Shown here piece after piece: positions 33,231 to 40,996 of a DNA stretch of 64,000 bases. Under the pieces are notes generated by a model. It did not search any database. It had not been told where the DNA came from and saw nothing but the letters and a program-made list of their open reading frames with translations. How positions within the stretch are numbered: position 1 is the stretch's first letter; each line of letters opens with the position of its first letter. Made by a program: the position numbers and the translations under genes. The DNA comes from Paenisporosarcina quisquiliarum_A (GTDB taxonomy: Bacteria > Bacillota > Bacilli > Bacillales_A > Planococcaceae), in assembly GCF_043641925.1 (NCBI RefSeq), contig NZ_JBHZRU010000011.1, forward strand, positions 50,440 to 114,439, in the 5' to 3' direction.

Positions 33231-33959
33231 ATGCGTTTCCAAGAAATTGACTTAAAGAAGAATAAATTAGACCAAGCTCGACCTTTGCCGATTCATTCTG
33301 TGAAATCACTGTTAAATCATGTATTAATCGACTGGACCTATAATTCAAACGCCATCGAAGGAAATACATTAACAATTTCTGAAACGAAAGTGGTTTTAGA
33401 AGGAATGACAATTGGCGGCAAGACAATGCGAGAGCATCTGGAAGTGATTAATCATCGAGACGCAATTAATTTCTTAGAAGAAGTTGTTCAAAAAAATGAA
33501 CGTTTAACGGAGTGGACAATAAAATCTATTCACCGACTTGTGTTAAAAGGAATTCAAGAAGATAATGCCGGCGTTTATCGAAAAGAAAATGTGGTAATTG
33601 GTGGTGCATCTCACCGTCTGCCAGACCATGTAATCGTTCCAGAATTAATGGAACAATTTATTTCAAAAGTAGAAAACGAATGGTCAACGATTCATCCTGT
33701 AGAACGTGCAGCAAAAGTGCATGCTGAGTTTGTGAAAATTCATCCATTTATCGATGGTAACGGACGCACTTCTCGTTTGTTAATGAACTATGAATTAATG
33801 AAAGCTGGCTTCCCCCCTGCTGTTATAAAAGCGATTGATCGTGCACGTTATTATGACGCCTTGGATCTTGCGCACACGACTGGCGATCACGAACCATTTA
33901 TTCAGTTAGTTAGTAATTCTGTAAATGAAAGTTTAGATCTTTGGTTAAGTGTTGTTTAA
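33231..33959 (+). CDS. Fic-family AMP transferase, class II with N-terminal inhibitory motif
   Basis: A 242-residue Fic protein. The active site HPFIDGNGRTSRLLMN (about residues 171-186) has every catalytic residue of the HPFxxGNGRxxR motif. Near the N-terminus the segment YNSNAIEGNTLT carries the S-x-x-x-E-G inhibitory signature of class II proteins, in which the Glu blocks ATP binding. Fic enzymes transfer AMP or related groups to hydroxyl side chains. The ATG at 33,231 follows GAGGTGATTTTT. A second Fic-like gene follows after 39 bp. Confidence 0.9.
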   Translation: MRFQEIDLKKNKLDQARPLPIHSVKSLLNHVLIDWTYNSNAIEGNTLTISETKVVLEGMTIGGKTMREHLEVINHRDAINFLEEVVQKNERLTEWTIKSIHRLVLKGIQEDNAGVYRKENVVIGGASHRLPDHVIVPELMEQFISKVENEWSTIHPVERAAKVHAEFVKIHPFIDGNGRTSRLLMNYELMKAGFPPAVIKAIDRARYYDALDLAHTTGDHEPFIQLVSNSVNESLDLWLSVV

Positions 33960-33998
33960 TTCGTATTCATTAATTGTTTCAAAGAAGGAGAAGTATTC

Positions 33999-34664
33999 GT
34001 GAACATTTCAAACAAGTACAACCTGAATGAGCGAGAAGCCAAATTTTTATTAAAGAAAAGTATTGTGGGACTGATTCATTCGGCTTCACGCTTAGAAAAG
34101 GTGAACACAACCTTTCCTCAAACAAAAACAATTGTAGAAGGTATGAGTGTAAGTGGAGTTAGCATGGATGATGTACAGGTTATCCTCAATCTTAAAAATG
34201 CCTATCAATATGTATTGAAATTATCTGGTGATACTACATTTAATTTGAGTATAGCTTGTAAAATAAACAGTTTTATTTCTTATAATGAATCATTAGAATG
34301 GGGCGTTTTACGAACAGGTAATGTTGGAATACATGGTGTTGACTATACACCTTCAATTCCGATCGAATCAGAAGTAGTCTCTGCGATACATGAAATTATG
34401 AGTGGTGAAGGATCACTAACATACAAAGCTTTGAAATTTATGTATTATGCGATGCGAACACAACTGTTTTGGGATGGAAATAAACGTACGGCAATTGTTT
34501 CTACCAATGCTATTATGATGTTAAATGGCTTGGGTATTGTGAATATCAGTGAACAACAACTCGAGCATTGGAATCAATTGTTATCCGAATTCTATGAAAC
34601 GAATATGGATGAAACAATCATTCAATGGACCTATGATAACTGCGTTCATGGAATCGATTATTAA
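33999..34664 (+). CDS. Fic-like protein with altered catalytic motif
   Basis: A 221-residue protein resembling Fic/Doc proteins. The motif region reads TQLFWDGNKRTAIVS (about residue 154), where the catalytic His of H-x-F-x-DGNKRTA is replaced by Gln. The beta-hairpin part (VLRTGNVGIHGVDYTP) is intact. The GTG start has AGAAGGAG upstream. It probably forms an operon with the active Fic gene, and may act as a pseudo-enzyme partner or inhibitor. That role is inferred. Confidence 0.75.
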   Translation: MNISNKYNLNEREAKFLLKKSIVGLIHSASRLEKVNTTFPQTKTIVEGMSVSGVSMDDVQVILNLKNAYQYVLKLSGDTTFNLSIACKINSFISYNESLEWGVLRTGNVGIHGVDYTPSIPIESEVVSAIHEIMSGEGSLTYKALKFMYYAMRTQLFWDGNKRTAIVSTNAIMMLNGLGIVNISEQQLEHWNQLLSEFYETNMDETIIQWTYDNCVHGIDY

Positions 34665-34749
34665 ATGGATATATAATTCAGTTCCAATTAAATTAAGCAG
34701 TCTTACAGTTACTAAAAACCAAATCGTAAAAGAGCACACAAAATAAAGT

Positions 34750-34787
34750 AAAAGAGTCCAATTCATAAGCGAATTGGACTCTTTTAA
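34750..34787. terminator. Bidirectional terminator after the fic pair
   Basis: AAAAGAGTCCAATTC pairs perfectly with GAATTGGACTCTTTT around ATAAGC over 15 bp. It separates the fic operon from the small minus-strand gene. Confidence 0.85.
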
Positions 34788-34847
34788 ATATCGATAAATA
34801 TTTGACTTTGTAGGACATACATTTTTTTAAAAAAGTGAGAAAGTAAC

Positions 34848-34958
34848 TCATTTATCAGTTTTAGCCTTTTTCTTTTGCAACGGAAGATGGTGTTTATTTG
34901 CATGATCAATGGCTTTCTTTGCCCATAACATTGCTTTATCTTTCTTTTCCTTTCCCAT
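34848..34958 (-). CDS. Small basic 36-residue protein
   Basis: MGKEKKDKAMLWAKKAIDHA continues NKHHLPLQKKKAKTDK to a TGA stop. The ATG has an AGGAGG site six bases upstream, one of the best in the window. The peptide is strongly basic and helical and may bind nucleic acid or membrane. It is too short for family assignment. Confidence 0.6.
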   Translation of the reverse strand: MGKEKKDKAMLWAKKAIDHANKHHLPLQKKKAKTDK

Positions 34959-35101
34959 GATAATCCTCCTGTTCTTATTCTTCGATACTAGCATTCTTAC
35001 CAATAGCGAAAAGATCTATACATATCTCCCCCCTCTCTTTCATAAGTTAAAAATAAACCTATGACACTAAGAAACTGTCACAGATATAAGGAGAGATAAA
35101 T

Positions 35102-35740
35102 ATGGCTCAAGTACATCAGGAAATAGGGAAGAGAAAAATACGTAGCGATAAAAAACATGAAGTGAAGCCAACAATTACTATTCATTTAAAAGAAGCGATT
35201 TCACGCTTATCGTATATTTCAAATACACCTGTAAAAAATGTGGCCGAACAAATATGTATAAAAGGTATCGTCACACCGAAAGTGCTTGAGCATCTTGCGT
35301 TGAACTTTAGACGTGACTTAAAGCTTGGGACTACTTTCTATATGGGGGATTTAAGTAGAACGTCTATGCAAAAAAAGACGGTCTCTTCTCAAAATGAACG
35401 AATTGGAATACGGTTTAAGCAGAACGATTACGAAAATCTGACCGCATTGGCCTATGCACTAGATGTAACCCCCTCTCGTGCGACCGCTCTCTTACTTGAG
35501 GCAAGTATCAAAAATTCGAATTTTATAAATGATTTTTTTCATAATTACCTAACAACACAACTTGATGGAAATCGAATGAAAGAATTAAAGAAAGTCATGA
35601 AGTTCATTAATGCAAATAATCCTTACGAAGAAGAAATATCATGGGGAGTTATGATTTCACTTATTTATGATGAAATGAAAGTAGGAACGAAAAGTGTGCC
35701 TGAAGCGATTAATGATTTTATTAATTACTGGAGAAAATAA
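35102..35740 (+). CDS. Hypothetical protein with two RHH-like segments
   Basis: A 212-residue basic protein without membrane segments. Two stretches have the strand-helix-helix rhythm of ribbon-helix-helix proteins: KPTITIHLKEAISRLSYISN and NERIGIRFKQNDYENLTALA. The ATG follows AAGGAGAG. A terminator follows at 35,742-35,775 and an iteron-like site at 35,865. A plasmid regulator is the best guess. Confidence 0.6.
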   Translation: MAQVHQEIGKRKIRSDKKHEVKPTITIHLKEAISRLSYISNTPVKNVAEQICIKGIVTPKVLEHLALNFRRDLKLGTTFYMGDLSRTSMQKKTVSSQNERIGIRFKQNDYENLTALAYALDVTPSRATALLLEASIKNSNFINDFFHNYLTTQLDGNRMKELKKVMKFINANNPYEEEISWGVMISLIYDEMKVGTKSVPEAINDFINYWRK

Positions 35741-35741
35741 A

Positions 35742-35775
35742 AAAACTGCCATCTGCTGATTACGGCAGAGTTTTG
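35742..35775 (+). terminator. Terminator after the RHH-like gene
   Basis: AAAACTGCC pairs with GGCAG-GTTTT (one bulged A) around an 13-base loop. Confidence 0.6.
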
Positions 35776-35864
35776 GTTTATTGTTTTTCAATATCTTGAT
35801 GAAAAACGGTTAAACGGTTAAAAGTGTATGTGCATTAAAATAGATTGAGTATTAAATAATATTT

Positions 35865-35895
35865 CTATTTGTAGATTTGTAGACTCGTCTACAAG
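35865..35895. repeat. Isolated iteron site
   Basis: CTATTTGTAGATTTGTAGAC followed by TCGTCTACAAG matches the iteron unit of the partition/replication region, over 5 kb away. Confidence 0.6.
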
Positions 35896-36017
35896 GGTGC
35901 TCTTCAAAAGTTTAAAAAACGAAATCGAGTCCCAAATAGGAATTTAAAATGAGTTGATAGTAGTGGTTTAGGGTTTCTTTTTTGTGTTCTTTTTGTAAGC
36001 TTAATTTTTTTCTTACT

Positions 36018-36053
36018 CCTTGTTAAACTAAAGCACCTCGTTAGTTGAATAAG
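36018..36053 (-). repeat. Tail-type palindrome T2
   Basis: Arms CTTGTTAAACTAA and TTAGTTGAATAAG flank the centre AGCACCTCG, the same centre as T1. It ends four bases before the stop of the next gene. Confidence 0.75.
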
Positions 36054-36057
36054 AATT

Positions 36058-36372
36058 TTAATCTGCGACTGTCTTTAATTCAAACTTCATACGGTCTAAA
36101 TCCCAAACGTCATCATCATTATTAGAAAAGACAGTTACTACAAGTTTCTGCCCAATGCTATACTTCTCTACATTATCAACAGGTATTTCGTAAATATTCC
36201 CGTCTTTTCTACCTTCATCTACCCCGTCATATTCTTTAATAACTAACATTTCTTCTTCAACAAGTATCTCCTCTACTGTTCCTGTGAAAGTAAAGTCCTC
36301 TTGATAATCAGAACAGCCAGTAATAAATAAAAAAATCAATAATAATAAACTTATTGTGATTTTATTTTTCAC
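36058..36372 (-). CDS. Small lipoprotein, array gene 1
   Basis: A 104-residue lipoprotein with lipobox FITGC and a mature beta-rich domain (FTFTGTVEEILVEEEMLVIK, then IYEIPVDNVEKYSIGQ), similar in shape to OB-like DUF3221 proteins of Bacillus. The GTG at 36,372 follows GGGGG by seven bases. Palindromes T2 and H2 bracket the gene. Confidence 0.7.
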   Translation of the reverse strand: MKNKITISLLLLIFLFITGCSDYQEDFTFTGTVEEILVEEEMLVIKEYDGVDEGRKDGNIYEIPVDNVEKYSIGQKLVVTVFSNNDDDVWDLDRMKFELKTVAD

Positions 36373-36426
36373 AATAACACCCCCTTGAAAAATTAGATGC
36401 ATAATACGTACTAAAGTTTTAGATTG

Positions 36427-36460
36427 TTGTTCAACTAAACTGCTGCGTTAGTTCAGTAAG
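36427..36460 (-). repeat. Head-type palindrome H2
   Basis: Arms TTCAACTAA and TTAGTTCAG with centre ACTGCTGCG, about 55 bp upstream of array gene 1. Confidence 0.75.
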
Positions 36461-36488
36461 CAAAAGAACTCATACTCAACCTGAGAAT

Positions 36489-36520
36489 CTTCAACTCAAG
36501 CCACCCATTAGCACAATAAG
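36489..36520 (-). repeat. Tail-type palindrome T3 (degenerate)
   Basis: TTCAACTCA, centre AGCCACCC, ATTAGCACAATAAG. It lies downstream of array gene 2 and keeps the AGC-AC-C centre, with decayed arms. Confidence 0.5.
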
Positions 36521-36580
36521 CTTAATATTTATCCGTTGTTATGTGCTTCAAGTTTGTTGTCATCCACACTTAAACTTCTT

Positions 36581-36922
36581 CTATTTCCTGATTAAGGTCC
36601 CAATAGTTTCTTTGCTTGAACCATCAACAAAAATAGTGATATTTCCCAAGTCTTGGTTTTTACTCTCAAAAGTGACCGAATATATTTCATCTTCATTATG
36701 TTTACCAAAAAATATTTTTGCATTATTAGGGAGAGCGTCAAGGTCTACTTTCTCTATCTTTGCACTATCATTTTTATTTACTAGCTCCGCCTTTTCTTTT
36801 TCAGACAAACTAGTGAATGCAATGTCTTGAAGTTCACTATTATCATCTACATTACAACCTGTAAAAATAAACATTATTAATATAAAACAAAATATATATA
36901 ATATTTTTTTAATCTTTCTCAA
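36581..36922 (-). CDS. Small lipoprotein, array gene 2
   Basis: A 113-residue lipoprotein with lipobox IFTGC and an acidic, Lys-rich mature part. The start is odd. The frame's TTG (36,922) touches the AGAGGAG site with no spacer, whereas a codon at the right distance is ATT (nine bases after GGAG). Either an ATT start is used or the site is shifted. Palindromes T3 and H4 bracket the gene. No domain is recognised. Confidence 0.65.
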   Translation of the reverse strand: MRKIKKILYIFCFILIMFIFTGCNVDDNSELQDIAFTSLSEKEKAELVNKNDSAKIEKVDLDALPNNAKIFFGKHNEDEIYSVTFESKNQDLGNITIFVDGSSKETIGTLIRK

Positions 36923-37087
36923 CTCCTCTTTTATATATCTAAACAGTTATTGAACTAAATGTGTTTTTGGTGGTTAATGATGAAAATGAAAACCGCGTAT
37001 TGAAGTAAAGGACACCTTAACACATTCTCTTACGCTTAATAATTTACATATATTAACTTATTCAACACTACTCAAATAAATCCTTCT

Positions 37088-37117
37088 TCTTAGACTAACT
37101 GCCTCGTTAGTTCAACA
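37088..37117 (-). repeat. Head-type palindrome H4
   Basis: TTAGACTAA, centre CTGCCTCG, TTAGTTCAA. It lies upstream of array gene 2. Confidence 0.65.
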
Positions 37118-37138
37118 AGCAAAAGGCTTTACCTCTTC

Positions 37139-37168
37139 TTGAAGTAAAGCACTCGTTAGTTCAATAAC
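37139..37168 (-). repeat. Tail-type palindrome T4
   Basis: TTGAAGTAA, centre AGCACTCG, TTAGTTCAATAAC, downstream of array gene 3. Confidence 0.7.
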
Positions 37169-37185
37169 ATTACTCATTTATAGAT

Positions 37186-37707
37186 TTAATACTCAGGTGA
37201 AATTTCATAGTAATGTGTTTGCTTCTTCTTACTATCAAATACAACAGATTTATCTAAGAAGAAATACATTCTAAAGCCATTTTCATCCTCGATAATCTTT
37301 GGATAGTTATTTTCCTCATCTTTAATCCGTTTAATTTTATCGTCTGTTATTACTCCATAACGAACATAAAAATCATCAAAGTTAGTAAACGACCAATTAA
37401 AACCATTTTCTGCGTGAAGTGGAAGGGAACCTCCTCCGACATACCATTCCCATTTAGCATTTTTCAATTTAATAAATGCATCGTAAAGTTCATTATCTTT
37501 CGTATAAAAAACCAGAATACCGTCTTTTACAACTTCTAAATGAATTATCTCCTCTACATCCATATTTGTATCTTTCATTTCATCCAGCAATTGTTGTTTA
37601 ATGGTTGTAGTTTCAATTTTGTTGTTATCACAAGCACTTATTGAAATTATCGAAACAATAGATAAACAAGCAAATAAACATAATTTAATCCATTTATTCA
37701 TCTTCAA
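37186..37707 (-). CDS. Small lipoprotein, array gene 3
   Basis: A 173-residue lipoprotein with lipobox SISAC. The mature part has aromatic-rich strands (NAKWEWYVGGGSLP, NGFNWSFTNFDDFYVRYG) suggesting a beta fold. GGAAG lies ten bases before the TTG at 37,707; an ATG two codons later is the alternative. Bracketed by T4 and H5. No family is recognised. Confidence 0.68.
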   Translation of the reverse strand: MKMNKWIKLCLFACLSIVSIISISACDNNKIETTTIKQQLLDEMKDTNMDVEEIIHLEVVKDGILVFYTKDNELYDAFIKLKNAKWEWYVGGGSLPLHAENGFNWSFTNFDDFYVRYGVITDDKIKRIKDEENNYPKIIEDENGFRMYFFLDKSVVFDSKKKQTHYYEISPEY

Positions 37708-37726
37708 TCTAAATCAGCTTCCTTTT

Positions 37727-37759
37727 CTTTAACTAAATTTCTTACGTTAGTTCAACAAG
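37727..37759 (-). repeat. Head-type palindrome H5
   Basis: TTTAACTAA, centre ATTTCTTACG, TTAGTTCAA, upstream of array gene 3. The centre is more diverged than in other head copies. Confidence 0.6.
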
Positions 37760-37778
37760 CACAATGCTTTACCTCTAA

Positions 37779-37808
37779 TTGAAGTAAAGCACCCGTTAGT
37801 TGAATAAG
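37779..37808 (-). repeat. Tail-type palindrome T5
   Basis: TTGAAGTAA, centre AGCACCCG, TTAGTTGAATAAG, three bases before the stop of array gene 4. Confidence 0.7.
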
Positions 37809-37811
37809 AGA

Positions 37812-38303
37812 TTAGTCAATTGCCACAATTTTGTAAACAGGAATTTCAATTTTGCTTTCTATCACATTATTTGAATCCAACGAAAAATTAGCAATCGCTT
37901 CAAATTCAAAAGTGCCTGGCTTTAATTTAAGTTTTTCTATCCCTTCAAAATTCACCCTATGAGGTTCATTCCGAATCAGTGTTGTTGTTAATAATGGTAG
38001 GTTCATAGCACCTAAATATTCAAAATCACCATCTTGTTGATAAACATTAAACATAAAAATACTTCCACCATGATATATATCTTTTTGAGCTTCTTCTCCC
38101 ATATAAATAATGGTGGCATAAACATTAAGGTCTTTTTCACCAGTTTCAACGTTTATTGTGACTTTGAAATCATCCACCTGATTAGATTCATTGTTGATTC
38201 CCGGTTCATTACTAACATTTTCTTTATTGTTATTTGTTCCACAGCCCATTAGTCCGAAAACCAAAATTAATAATAAAGATTGAACAATAAATAATCTACT
38301 CAT
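37812..38303 (-). CDS. Small lipoprotein, array gene 4
   Basis: A 163-residue lipoprotein with lipobox GLMGC. The mature domain looks immunoglobulin-like (KVTINVETGEKDLNVYATII, then KLKPGTFEFEAIANFSL), close in outline to intracellular-proteinase-inhibitor/BsuPI-type folds. The ATG follows AAGGGGGTAG. Bracketed by T5 and H6. Confidence 0.7.
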   Translation of the reverse strand: MSRLFIVQSLLLILVFGLMGCGTNNNKENVSNEPGINNESNQVDDFKVTINVETGEKDLNVYATIIYMGEEAQKDIYHGGSIFMFNVYQQDGDFEYLGAMNLPLLTTTLIRNEPHRVNFEGIEKLKLKPGTFEFEAIANFSLDSNNVIESKIEIPVYKIVAID

Positions 38304-38368
38304 CGTCTCTACCCCCTTTGTTTATTAGCCGTTATTAAATAAAAAAAAGTTCAAAAATATTAAATGTC

Positions 38369-38403
38369 CTTATTAAACAAACCTGCTGCCTTAGTTCAAT
38401 AAG
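38369..38403 (-). repeat. Head-type palindrome H6
   Basis: CTTATTAAACAA, centre ACCTGCTGCC, TTAGTTCAATAAG, upstream of array gene 4. Confidence 0.65.
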
Positions 38404-38432
38404 AAAAAAAGTTGCCTAAGCAACCCGATGTT

Positions 38433-38463
38433 TTTTACTAAAGCACTCCGTTACTTTAATAAG
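38433..38463 (-). repeat. Tail-type palindrome T6
   Basis: TTTTACTAA, centre AGCACTCCG, TTACTTTAATAAG. Its right arm contains the last codons and stop of array gene 5. A separate small hairpin GTTGC-CTAA-GCAAC lies at 38,411-38,424. Confidence 0.6.
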
Positions 38464-38642
38464 GTGTCATTAGTTTTAATATTCTTTTTTGCAAAAATGC
38501 CAGTTAGTAAAATTATGATTCCTATTATGGTTACTGTAAATTCAGCAATATAAAAGTCACCATCTCTAATCAAACGAATTAGAAAAGAAACACCAAAGCC
38601 AGCTATTAAAACTAATCCAAAATACACAATCCAATTTTTCAT
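38451..38642 (-). CDS. Small two-segment membrane protein, array gene 5
   Basis: A 63-residue protein with two hydrophobic segments (IVYFGLVLIAGFGVSFLI and FTVTIIGIIILLTGIFA). The ATG follows AAAGGGAGAG. Its C-terminal LLK is encoded by the arm of palindrome T6, so the gene end and the repeat are fused. Bracketed by T6 and H7. Confidence 0.65.
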   Translation of the reverse strand: MKNWIVYFGLVLIAGFGVSFLIRLIRDGDFYIAEFTVTIIGIIILLTGIFAKKNIKTNDTLLK

Positions 38643-38666
38643 ATTAACTCTCCCTTTTTTATTCAG

Positions 38667-38697
38667 GTTTCGTAAATCTTGCCGCGTTAGTTTAAGT
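38667..38697 (-). repeat. Head-type palindrome H7 (degenerate)
   Basis: CGTAAATCTTGCCGCGTTAG followed by TTTAAG. It keeps the TGCCGCG centre and right arm of head copies and lies just upstream of array gene 5. Confidence 0.55.
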
Positions 38698-38949
38698 GAA
38701 AACCTTCATAATTTAATATTAATTTTAACATATTTATCCATTATGAGTGTTTATATTAAGGAAATTATTCTTCATATCTTTAATGATCTTTAATGATTTA
38801 TCCCCCCCTCCTTTTACATGCCCAAATCAAATAATTTAAAATTCACCCTATCACTGCATCATAAAAAAATACGGCAGTTGCCCTTGAAAATAAAGGGAAT
38901 TTACCATGTATGTCGAAATAATAGCATTTAGAATGCTGTGAAAATTATT

Positions 38950-39400
38950 GAAGTGGTCTACAAGTAGTTAGTGGTTCACCAATGCTACAATTTAGGTTTC
39001 GTTACTGGTCTATAGGTGGTTCGTGATGCACAAATGGTGATAACAGAAATTAAGTTGGGTGGTCTATTGGTAGACAGTGGTCTACAGATGATTAGAAATC
39101 TAATTCCCAATGAGCAACGATTGGTTGTGGGTTCATTAGTGTTCTAGGAATGGCTTATCATTTGTTGTTAAGTTGGGTTCGCTGAGGCATGATCGATGGT
39201 TCTAGTCCACCTAGATACCAATGCCGTGTGGTCTATGAGTGATGAGTGATCTACAAGTGGAGTTTATATATAAATCTTTGGTGTCCTATTAGTGATTAAT
39301 GATTTAGTAATGCTCGATGAATGATGCACCACTTTTGTTGCTGGATGCATGTAGGTTGGTTCATTTGTGGGACGCAAAGCATTCGTGAATCACTCTAACT
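38950..39400. other. G/T-rich stretch with degenerate TGGTCTACAAGTGG motifs
   Basis: The plus strand is rich in G and T and poor in C. Variants of GGTCTACAAGTAGTTAGTGG occur near 38,955, 39,007, 39,059, 39,078, 39,229 and 39,247, and share the CTACAAGT core with the iterons. No reading frame fits. It lies directly upstream of a MerR-like plasmid gene and may be part of a replication or partition region. Confidence 0.4.
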
Positions 39401-39424
39401 ATTTAATAAGAAGGCGGTATGTAT

Positions 39425-40093
39425 ATGGAGATAAAAGATGCAGTTTGGCAAATAAGTGACTTCACTGAAGAAATACAAAAACGATACGAAGAAGAAACCA
39501 CTGTTAAAGATTCTGTTCATTACAATACCGTCGATAAATGGTTTAAAGATCTTGAGAACAAAGGAATTCATTACATTCAAAGAGTAGCAGACAAAAAGGT
39601 GTATGATGACTTGGACATTGCGATTGCCATCTTTATCATGAAAAAAAGATTGCAAAAATGGAGTTTAGAGGCGATTTTTAACATTCTTTCAGCCCACCTA
39701 GAAGTGAGGCCATTTCCGGATTTACGTAATGATGAACCACTTGGGTTAAGTGAGGCACAAGTGATGGTGGAGATGGTTCGTAAATTTGAAAAAATGCAGA
39801 AAGAATTAGAAGCAAGATTATTTATCGAACTGGATTTAAAGAAAAAAGAATTAGAACAACAATTGTTAAATAGATTGCCAATACCAAAAACAGATCAAGA
39901 AATTAGAGCTGAAAAAACAGACCTCATGATTTCTTCAGTCAGAAAGCGTTATGAATTAGAGGAAAAAGCGATTGCCGAATGGAACCAGCTGCCGATAGAA
40001 CAGAAAGTGAGAAAAGTTGGCTTTTTCCGTAAGGAAGAAGATCTTCTGAAGAGAGACAACTTTATTAGGGAATTTGTAAAAAAAATGCTTTAA
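39425..40093 (+). CDS. MerR-like HTH plasmid protein with DUF3967-type C-terminus
   Basis: A 222-residue protein. The N-terminus (VKDSVHYNTVDKWFKDLENK) resembles a MerR/RacA-type winged helix, followed by a long coiled coil (KKKELEQQLLNRL). The C-terminal block AIAEWNQLPIEQKVRKVGFF, RKEEDLLKRDNFIREFV matches the tail of DUF3967 proteins, common on Bacillus plasmids next to replication genes. The second ATG at 39,425 has the better spacing from AGAAGG. Probable role in plasmid segregation or replication control. Confidence 0.7.
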   Translation: MEIKDAVWQISDFTEEIQKRYEEETTVKDSVHYNTVDKWFKDLENKGIHYIQRVADKKVYDDLDIAIAIFIMKKRLQKWSLEAIFNILSAHLEVRPFPDLRNDEPLGLSEAQVMVEMVRKFEKMQKELEARLFIELDLKKKELEQQLLNRLPIPKTDQEIRAEKTDLMISSVRKRYELEEKAIAEWNQLPIEQKVRKVGFFRKEEDLLKRDNFIREFVKKML

Positions 40094-40197
40094 ATATACT
40101 AACGGGACAGAATTCTGAAACATATGAGGTTTCAAAGCCGTATAGAAATCATCTGGGATATACTTAGAAAAAATTTGAAGAACAAGGGGTGAAGAAT

Positions 40198-40626
40198 TTG
40201 AATCGACAGGAATTGTATACAAAAATAAAATTAATTGGTGTAGAGTCAGGCGTTATTGAAATTAGTTATAGTGGCACACATATTGGAATTGATTTTTACG
40301 ATGAAGATACGGGAGTCTCTGATAGATTACACTCAATTGAGCTAGTGAAATATAGTTGCATTAATGAATCTTATGTAAATTTAGATCGCATTAAAAATAG
40401 TGAAGAAGCAAAATCAGTAGAGAGGCAACTCAGGGATAAGGGAAATAAGATGAGGTCTCAATTAGTAGCCAAAGCAAAAGAAATGGCAGCAGAAATTACT
40501 AAGCGAGCAGGTATTCCTGTTAAGGTTATTCCAAGACTACAAGGAACTCCTTATGTTGCAACTGAATTTGAAAATAATATGGATACTGCACGTGATGTCT
40601 TCGCAGGAATTGATGATGATTATTAA
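40198..40626 (+). CDS. Hypothetical protein
   Basis: A 142-residue soluble protein. The first half is beta-rich (GVIEISYSGTHIGIDFYDED), the second a charged helix. The TTG at 40,198 follows AGGGG by eight bases, and a GTG at 40,189 overlaps that site. No family is recognised. A palindrome related to the tail class follows. Confidence 0.55.
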   Translation: MNRQELYTKIKLIGVESGVIEISYSGTHIGIDFYDEDTGVSDRLHSIELVKYSCINESYVNLDRIKNSEEAKSVERQLRDKGNKMRSQLVAKAKEMAAEITKRAGIPVKVIPRLQGTPYVATEFENNMDTARDVFAGIDDDY

Positions 40627-40644
40627 AATATAATGAAATATTGG

Positions 40645-40687
40645 TTCAAAACTTCACTTCGACAAACGAGTGTTTGAGTTGAACAAG
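40645..40687 (+). repeat. Tail-type palindrome variant (T7), plus-strand orientation
   Basis: The right part AACGAGTGTTTGAGTTGAAC matches the reverse complement of the tail class; the left part TTCAAAACTTCACTTCG pairs imperfectly. It follows the plus-strand gene at 40,198-40,626. Confidence 0.5.
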
Positions 40688-40770
40688 AAAGAAGATCGTT
40701 GTATGCGGTCTTTTTTTATTTGCCTAAGCCCATAAGCATTTTTTAGGAAATTACTCTGATTTTAGTAAAA

Positions 40771-40827
40771 ATCTACAAATCTACATGTAGATTTGTAGAT
40801 TGGTATACATGTAGATTTGTAGATTAG
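40771..40827. repeat. Iteron site upstream of parA
   Basis: Two copies of TACATGTAGATTTGTAGATT with an inverted ATCTACAAATCTACATG at the left. A further fragment CTACAAGTATAC lies near 40,934. This is a likely partition-protein binding site or centromere. Confidence 0.7.
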
Positions 40828-40996
40828 TGGGAAAAACTAATATAAACCCTTGATATAACTAATGTTTTTTAAAAAGAAGGTTGTACTATTTTAAAATCAA
40901 TGTTATTTTTAAATTATTAGTTATCTCCATCAGTCTACAAGTATACAAAAACATAAAACATAATTTACAATTTTCATAATAAAAGGAGGCAATTTA

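Noticed and set aside
36018..38697. Chromosomal integron with attC sites
   Set aside because: The palindromes contain GTTAG but do not fit the GTTRRRY/RYYYAAC core pair, the genes carry two distinct palindromes each, and no integron integrase is in the window.
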